Shown here: piece after piece, positions 37,156 to 46,100 of the stretch
Layout: each line of letters starts with the position of its first letter
How positions within the stretch are numbered: position 1 is the stretch's first letter
Made by a program: the position numbers and the translations under genes
Origin: Methylophilus sp. 5
GTDB lineage: Bacteria; Pseudomonadota; Gammaproteobacteria; Burkholderiales; Methylophilaceae
DNA length: 64,000 nucleotides
NCBI RefSeq assembly: GCF_000515275.1
Contig: NZ_KI911560.1
Coordinates: 1,984,001-2,048,000 of the forward strand
Reading direction: 5' to 3'
The notes under the pieces: generated by a model
Database searches by the model: none
Told to the model about the DNA's origin: nothing
What the model saw: the letters and a program-made list of their open reading frames with translations, nothing else

Positions 37156-40100
37156 ATGTCAATTTTTGTTTGGAGTGAAATTGGTATAAATGAGATTAAT
37201 AATTTATATCTTTATGGGTCGTTAACAAAACCAAGTACTGTCGATATACATAGGCCTAAGGACACAACAATCACTATCCAGATGGATGCTGCTAGTTTTA
37301 TGTCCGGTGGAGCTGGACGAATGGCAAATGGTACTCAATCCAAGTTTGTTAATGATTTTATGACAGGCACAATTATGCCTGCAAATGGAACTCGTCAAGT
37401 ATTTACAGCTGATTCCCTTGACCCGCAGGATAGATACTTTTCAATACAGCAATATAATTATGCAGATGGCATTCTTGATTCAGACTCTCGCACGTGGATT
37501 TATAACACTTCACCCTATGAAATTTCACCAGATGCTCAATTTATTATTGAAGCCGATGGTACTCGGCATATTGAGAATTTTGCTATTTGGCCTAGGCAAG
37601 AGAACTTTGATTTTGTAGGAAGTGGTGCAGCGACCTCATTAAATGGTATTGCTCAGCCTACGTTAGATCCTTTAGGAATTGGGCGCAAAGTGTTTATAGA
37701 TTTTGTTGGCAAAACATATATTCCGTCCAGAAGTTATAGTCAAGCGGACTTTATTTTAGATCAACAAAAGCAATCAAATACATATCGTGCTGACACCCCG
37801 GGATTAGTAACTGCTGGGAGCGAGATTATACCTAACGCCGTTCTTATGTTGCTAAATGCAAATCAAGATATTCGCAGTGCATTCGGAGACATCGTCTCCA
37901 CAATGTACACCAGTCCATTAATCACTCCTCAGGTAACTATAGATGGTAATTGGCAGATTACCAATTACGGGAATGGTGTAAATCAAAAAACTTTTATTGG
38001 TGTAGATGGCCCGGAGGTTATCAGGGGTTTTACAGAGTCTTGGGAAATTGGTTCTAATCAGGGCTCGAAAGTAGTTGTACAGATTCTAAATGGCAGTAGA
38101 GATGTTGTAGAGTATCAAAATGGTATTTTAACAAATTCCACTCATTTTAGAGTTAACACTGTGACAGGTGTTGAAACGGTAATAAATATAAATTCAGCAG
38201 AGCTAGAAACTAGTTATCAACAAATAACCGCTCGTAATCAATCTCTTTCAGACATCGCTTTGCAACGTAACATGTCATTGTCTACGCTGCAAGCAATGAA
38301 TCGACATATTACAGACCCAAATGCAACATTAAATGGTGAAAGTGTCATAGTAGATTTAAATCCTGATTCTGGCTCTGGCCCCGTTAGCTCCTCTGTAAGT
38401 GTAAATACTACGACTACGGCCCCTTCTGCTAGTACTGGACAAGTAGCTGGTGAAACACCTGTCAATGCCGATAACAGCACTTTAAGAAATGATGGTATAA
38501 GCACTATTAGCGGCGTAGGAAATGTTAATTTAGATAGTGGATTTTGGGCAGTTATTAATGATTATATTTCAGATGGTTTTCGCCTAGGTAACCAGAATCT
38601 TAGCAATAATTCGCTTCTTGGTTTAGGTATGGGGCCCATTGACCATTTGAGCTTTGTCACTCAAGTGAACATGAATGCCAACGCTATCAATAATGCATCT
38701 GCCGGATTGCCTAAATTTATCCCCACCGACCCATTAGTGTTAGACCTTAATGGCGATGGTGTTAAGTTGACCAACTATATTGATGCTCCAGTTCTGTTTG
38801 ATATAGACCATGATAGTGGTGCTACCAAAGAGCAAACTGGCTGGGTCAGTGCGCAGGATGGCATCGTCGTATATGACCTTAATAGTAACGGCAAGATAGA
38901 TGATATATCAGAAACGCTTTCTGAATATTTCAATGGTGCCATTGGCACTAATGGCAGCGGAGGTACCAAGCCTTATGCAAATGGGTTGGCTGCACTCAAA
39001 AGCCTGGATTCTAATGGTGACAACCAATTCACCAATGCAGATACCGCTTGGGCGAATGTTAATGTTTGGGTAGATGCCAACCACGATGGCATCACCGATG
39101 CTGGCGAGCTCAAAACCCTCTCCTCCCTAAACATCACCAGCATCAATCTAACTCCAACCTTGCAGTCTGGCCTCGTGCGTGATGGTAACGAAATCTTGGC
39201 CAGCAGCACCTTTGTACAAAATGGCCAAACTAAAGAAGCGCTAGCTGCTAATTTTATTGCAAACCCGAATGGCAGTAACTTTACTACTAGTGGTACTGGC
39301 ACCCTTACGACTACAGAGGGTGATGTTAAAAGCTATACCGCAGGTAATGACGGTGAGACTGTAGATGTTGCACAAAAAGGAGTGAATAACGCGCTGGGTG
39401 GTACGGGTGATGACACGCTCATTGGTGATGGTGCCAACAACTGGCTCGCGGGTAATTTGGGCGTTGACACTATCAACGCAGGTGCGGGTGATGATGTTAT
39501 TTTGTTTGATAGCCTAGATACGATTGATGGCGGTGAAGGTACCGATATTGCCCAAGTGGTGGGTGATGAAGGCGTCACGCTTAATCTTACTCAAAGTCAT
39601 ATTGAAGTGGTGGCAGGTGGTCGAGGGGATGACATTCTAATTGGCGGTGGACGCAGTAGTGTGTTTATCAAAGGTGGGGAAGGTAATGACATTATTATCG
39701 GAGGTGCAGCTAACGATGTGCTCTCTGGTGAGGATGGTAATGATGTCATTGATGGTGGTGCCGGAAATGATGTTATACGTGGACACCGCGGGCAAGATCA
39801 GTTGATGGGCGGTGCTGGTGATGACATTATCGAAGGCGGGCAAGACGATGATAGTTTGTCCGGTGGTGATGGAAATGATGTGCTCAATGGTGGTCAGGGT
39901 GATGACACTATAGATGGCGGTGCTGGTAATGACATTGTTCAGTTCACTGGATCATATGCGGATTATCGAATTACTAAAATCAGCGCAAACGGTCAAACGA
40001 CCTATCGTATTACTGATACGTTGGGGCGAGATGGCACGGATACTATAACTAATGTTGAAAAGCTGTCATTTAAAGATGTAAGCTGGATTGACCCGGATGC

Positions 40101-43100
40101 CGCTGCACCAATGCCTGTGAAAGATGTTTTGGAGAAAGATGCTAATAACGTTGCTTTTGACAGAATTGCAGCACATCTAATTAGTAAGACGCAATTGCTT
40201 GGTAATGATATTGATAGGCAGGGTGACACTTTAAAAATTACTGCTGTGAGTGATGTGCAAGGAGGCACTGCAACCATCACAACTGCCGGAGATGTATTGT
40301 TTACTCCTGATGTCAATTATAAAGGTGTAATGGGATTTAAATACAGTGTTGCAGATGCAGCTAACAATCAGATGCAAGTGACTAACACCTCCACAAATCA
40401 AACAGCTGTCATGAAAGCGACAGTTTATTTACGCACCGCCGATATGCCCAATGACCCATCGATCGTCGATCAATGGTATTTAAGTGAAATAAATGTTATT
40501 CCCGTTTGGCAAGACTATACCGGTAAAGGCGTTCGGATTGGTCAATTTGAGCCTGGTAGTGAGTTCGCTACAACTAAAGAGATTCTGGATGTCACGCATT
40601 ATGATCTTAAGTCTAACCTAAATGCAGCTTGGTTAGCTGACCCCACCCCCGGCAGGATGGCTGGCGAAGGGGCTGATGGAGCTTACTCAAATCACGCTAC
40701 GCTGGTTGCAGGTGTAATGGTAGCTGCCAATAATGGCGAAGGCGGTATTGGGGTTGCATATGACGCCACTATAGGTGCTCATTGGATTGCCAATGATCTT
40801 TACGATATTAGTGCGATGGGACGATACATCAATTATGACGTTGTAAACAATTCTTGGGGGGCCAGCCAGCCTTACAGCGTTCGTTTCGGCCAAACAATGG
40901 CTAGTGGCGATTATGTCAATGCTGTCCAGTATGGCCGTAGCGGCTTAGGTACTGTTATGGTGTTGGCCGGTGGAAATGATCGCCAAACAGGTGGAAATGC
41001 TAATGCTGATAATTTCGGTAATAACCGTTATGGAATTCAGGTCGGCAGTATTAATTCAAAAAGCGATCTAGGTGTGTTACAGGTAGGAGGTAAGCCGTTC
41101 AGTAACCCTGGAGCAAGTTTGCTTGTTTCTGCTCCTGGGTCAAATATTACCTCTACTAGCAGATTGATTGAGTCTGACAACGGTAGCACTTTCGGTAGTG
41201 ATGAGTCTGTAACGCAAGGTACAAGTTTTGCCACGCCAATTGTCAGTGGTGTCGTTGCTTTAATGCTAGAGGCGAACCCCGGTTTAGGATATCGCGATGT
41301 GCAAGAAATTCTTGCCATGAGCGCTAAAAAAGTCACCGATACAACCACCGTTTGGGCAGATAACCGTGCCACCAATTGGAATGGTGGTGGGATGCATACC
41401 TCATTAGATTACGGTTTTGGTGAAGTCGATGCTTTAGCTGCTGTACGTTTGGCTGAAACATGGACTACCAGGCAAACTGCTGTAAATGAACACTTTTTAG
41501 ACAAATCAAGTGGAACGCTTAATAAAGCGATGACTGACAATGGCACGATTACGTCCACGATTAGTATGGGTGGAGGGATTAGTATTGAGCATGTCGAGGT
41601 GGATATTGACTACACCCATCAACGTTGGGGTGATTTGGTTATTACGCTGGTTGCTCCAAACGGTACGGAATCTGTTTTGGCAAATCGTATTGGTAAAGTT
41701 CCAGGTAGTGCTGCAACCGATTTAGGTAGTACCCAATCTGGGAACCTGAAATTTACTTTTATGACCACTAGAGATTGGGGTGAGCTCTCAACAGGTAATT
41801 GGACATTGAAGGTAACAGATGCTGCTACCGGCAGTACAGGTACTTTAAATAGCTGGAACTTAAGAGTATATGGGAAGCAAGTAGATATAGATGACACTTT
41901 CATTTATACAGACGAATATGCAACTATTAGTGGGCGCAATACCCTTTCTGACACTGATGGTGGATTGGATACGGTCAATGCTTCTGCCGTCACAGGAAAT
42001 ACTACAGTTAATTTAACTACAGGTGCCGCGACACTTAAGGGAAAAGCATTAACCATTTCAAGTCCGGCTAATTTCGAAAATGTTTTTACTGGAGACGGTA
42101 ATGATACCGTTGTTGGAAATGCAGCAAACAATTTATTAGATGCAGGCAGAGGCTCTAATACCTTAACTGGAAATGCCGGAAAAGATATATTTGTAATAAG
42201 AAGTCGTGACAATGGTACAGATACGATTACAGACTTTGCATATGCCTCAGGTGAAAAAGTCATATTAGTGGGGTTTGAGGGGAAGAGTTTTAGTAGTTTA
42301 GTCTTCACTCAGTCTGGGGCAGATACCATTGCCAGCCTAGGTAATGGGCAAACGATTGTTTTCAAAAACACTACTGTAGCAAACATCAGTTCAACGTCCC
42401 TTTTCGAATTTCAGGACGTTTTCTTGGCTCCCGAAAATTACTTCGACAGTAATGCAACACCCATTACACCTGGAGGTGTTTTAAATGGGACAAGTGGTGA
42501 CGATACATTAAATGGCTCTTCAGCAGCAGAAGTGGTTTCTGGGATGGACGGAGATGATACTTTACGCGGAGGTGCTGGAGATGATGTGTTGGATGGAGGC
42601 GCTGGAAGTGATTATCTTTATGGCGATGATGGTAACGACATACTTTACCTTGATGGCGACTCTTCTGGTATGAGCATAACTGCCAATGGCGTGACATTCA
42701 CAGATGCATTGGCAACGGGTGGTTTAGGTGCAGATCGTTTTATTGTAAGGCAGGCTGGATATGGTACACAGTCAAACATTATTGCCGATTTCGACATTAA
42801 TAACCCGAATGAAAAAATAGATCTTTCTCAGCTTGGGATTTATTCATTTTCTGAGCTTTCATTGTCTCAATTGAGTTTGAATAATACCCAAGTGGCTAGT
42901 ATTGGACTGAAGTCTGGTGGGGGTAATCTAGCTTCACTAGTCGGCTACACAAGAGAGCAGATCACACCGTCTATTTTTATTTTTGCTACCCCAACTGGAG
43001 GCGTTGCAACACCGAGTCCTAGTGATCCTGCAACTGCTGGAGTTACGACTAGCGGAAATACGTTAACTGGTGATGCTGGAGGTAATACCTTAAATGGTGG

Positions 43101-46100
43101 TTCTGGCATGCGGGTAATGAGTGGTCGCACAGGAGATGATACCTACATAGTTGATTATGTAGGGGATGTGGTCAGTGAATTCTCGGGAGGTGGGTACGAT
43201 GTCGTGCATGCATCGGTTACTTATACGCTCGCTGATAATGTAGAAGCTCTTGTTTTGACAGGTCTATCAGCCATTAATGGTACTGGTAACTCTGCGTCAA
43301 ATCGAATCGTTGGAAACAGTGCCGATAATATTCTTGATGGACAAGGTGGGTCTGATGATTTGGTCGGTGGTCTAGGCAATGATACTTATATAGTTGACGT
43401 TGGAACAGATAGTATTACAGAGCGTGCAAATGAAGGGGTTGATAGTGTTCAGTCGTCAGTTTCATGGACACTTGGACTAAACCTTGAAAATCTTACACTC
43501 ACCGGTGTTAATAGCATTAACGCTGCTGGTAACAGATTAAATAATGTATTGATAGGCAATAGTGGTAATAATACGCTTGATGGTGCTGAAGGTGCAGATG
43601 CCATGCAAGGCGGTGCAGGAGACGATACCTATTTTATAGATAATGCAGGTGACATCGTTACTGAAAATCTTAATGAAGGAATTGATACTATCTATACGTC
43701 TGTAAACTTGGGACGTAACCTAGATACTAATGTTGAGAATATCATTCTATTTGGCAGTGCAACAACGGCAACAGGTAATGATCTTGACAACATACTTATT
43801 GGTAATGACTTGGCCAATACTCTAAATGGCGGCATTGGTAATGATTATTTAGATGGCGGTTTGGGCGTTGATACCTTGGTTGGTGGAGACGGTGATGATA
43901 CTTATATTGTCGATACAACTACGGACACGATCACTGAGACGGCTACTGGAGGTATAGACACGGTTCAGAGTAGCGTGACTTTTACGCTAGGGACTAACGT
44001 TGAGAATCTGACCTTAATAGGCACTGCTGCAATCAATGGTACGGGTAATGCGTTGGATAACGTGATCACTGGTAATAGTGGTAACAACACTCTCAATGGT
44101 GGTGCTGGTGTTGATACTTTGATTGGTGGCGATGGTAACGATACTTACGTTATTGATACTGATACCGATACGCTTGTTGAGTTTGCCAATCGCGGTACAG
44201 ACTTAGTTCAGAGTGGCGTAAGTTATACGCTAGGGACTAACGTTGAGAATCTGACCTTAACTGGAACAACAGCAATTAATGGTACTGGCAACTCGTTAAA
44301 CAACGTGCTTACTGGTAGCAGTGGCAACAATATTCTAGATGGTGGTGAGGGTAACGACACCTTGAATGGTGGTGCTGGTACAGACACTCTGATCGGTGGA
44401 AATGGCGATGATACTTATATTGTCGACACAGCTACTGATACGATCACAGAGACCACTGCAGGTGGTTTTGATACAGTTCAGAGCAGCGTGACGTTTACGC
44501 TAGGGACTAATGTTGAGAATCTGACCTTGACGGGGGCCACTGCTATCAATGGCACAGGTAATGCCCAGGATAATTTAATTAAGGGGAACAGTGCAAATAA
44601 TACTCTGAATGCAGGAGCTGGTAACGATACTCTGGAAGGCGGTGCTGGTACAGACACCTTGGTTGGTGGAGATGGCGATGATACTTACATTGTCGATACT
44701 ACTACTGATACGATCACAGAGACCACTACAGGTGGTTTTGATACAGTTCAGAGCAGCGTGACGTTTACGCTGGGTGCTAACGTTGAGAACCTGACCTTAA
44801 CTGGAACGGCTGCGATCAATGGTACTGGTAATGCGTTGGATAACGTGATTACTGGTAATAGTGGTGCTAACGTTTTAACTGGCGGAGCTGGTGTTGATAC
44901 TTTGATTGGTGGCGATGGTAACGATACTTACGTTGTTGATACTGACACCGATACGATTACCGAGACAGTGACTGGTGGTGTAGACACGGTTCAAAGTAGT
45001 GTTACTTTTGCTCTTGGCAGTACAAGCAATCTTGAAAACCTGACACTTACAGGAACAGCTGCAATTAATGGTACTGGCAATTCGTTGAACAATGTGCTTA
45101 CTGGTAACAGTGCCAACAATATTCTAGATGGTGGTGATGGAGTTGACACCCTGGCTGGTGGTGCTGGCAATGATACTTACATAGTTGATAGCACGACTGA
45201 CACGATCACTGAAGCGGCTAGCTCCGGGACTGATACGGTTCAAAGTAGCGTCACTTACACGCTTGGAGCCAATCTTGAGAATCTGACGTTAACTGGGGCT
45301 GCTGCGATCAATGGTACCGGTAATACGTTGGATAACGTGATGACCGGTAATAGCGGTAACAACATCATGGATGGCGGTACTGGTAACGACATTTTGGATG
45401 GTGGCGATGGTATTGACACCCTGGCTGGCGGTGCTGGTAACGATACATATATCGTTGATACCACCACTGACACGATCACCGAAGCGGCGAGCTCCGGGAC
45501 TGATACGGTTCAAAGTAGCGTCACTTACACGCTTGGAGCCAACCTTGAGAATCTGACCTTAACTGGCACCGCTGCAATCAATGGTACTGGTAACACATTG
45601 AATAATGTGATCACTGGTAACAGTGGCAACAATATTCTGGATGGTGGTACTGGCACAGATACTTTGGTTGGCGGCGATGGTGATGATACCTACATTGTTG
45701 ATACCACAACCGACACGATCACAGAAACTGCTACGGGTGGTGTTGATACAGTTCAGAGCAGCGTGACCTTTACGCTGGGTACTAACGTTGAGAACCTGAC
45801 TTTAACAGGCGTCGCTGCGATCCATGGTACTGGTAATGCGTTGGATAACGTGATTACTGGTAATAGTGGTGCTAACGTTCTGACTGGCGGAGCTGGTGTC
45901 GACACTTTAATTGGTGGTGATGGTGATGATACCTACATTGTCGATACGACTACGGACATCATCAGTGAGACGGCGACTGGTGGTACAGACTCGGTTCAGA
46001 GCAGTGTGACGTTTACGCTGGGCGCTAATGTTGAGAATCTGACGTTAACAGGCACCACTGCGATCAATGGTACAGGTAATACGTTGAACAACGTGATTAC

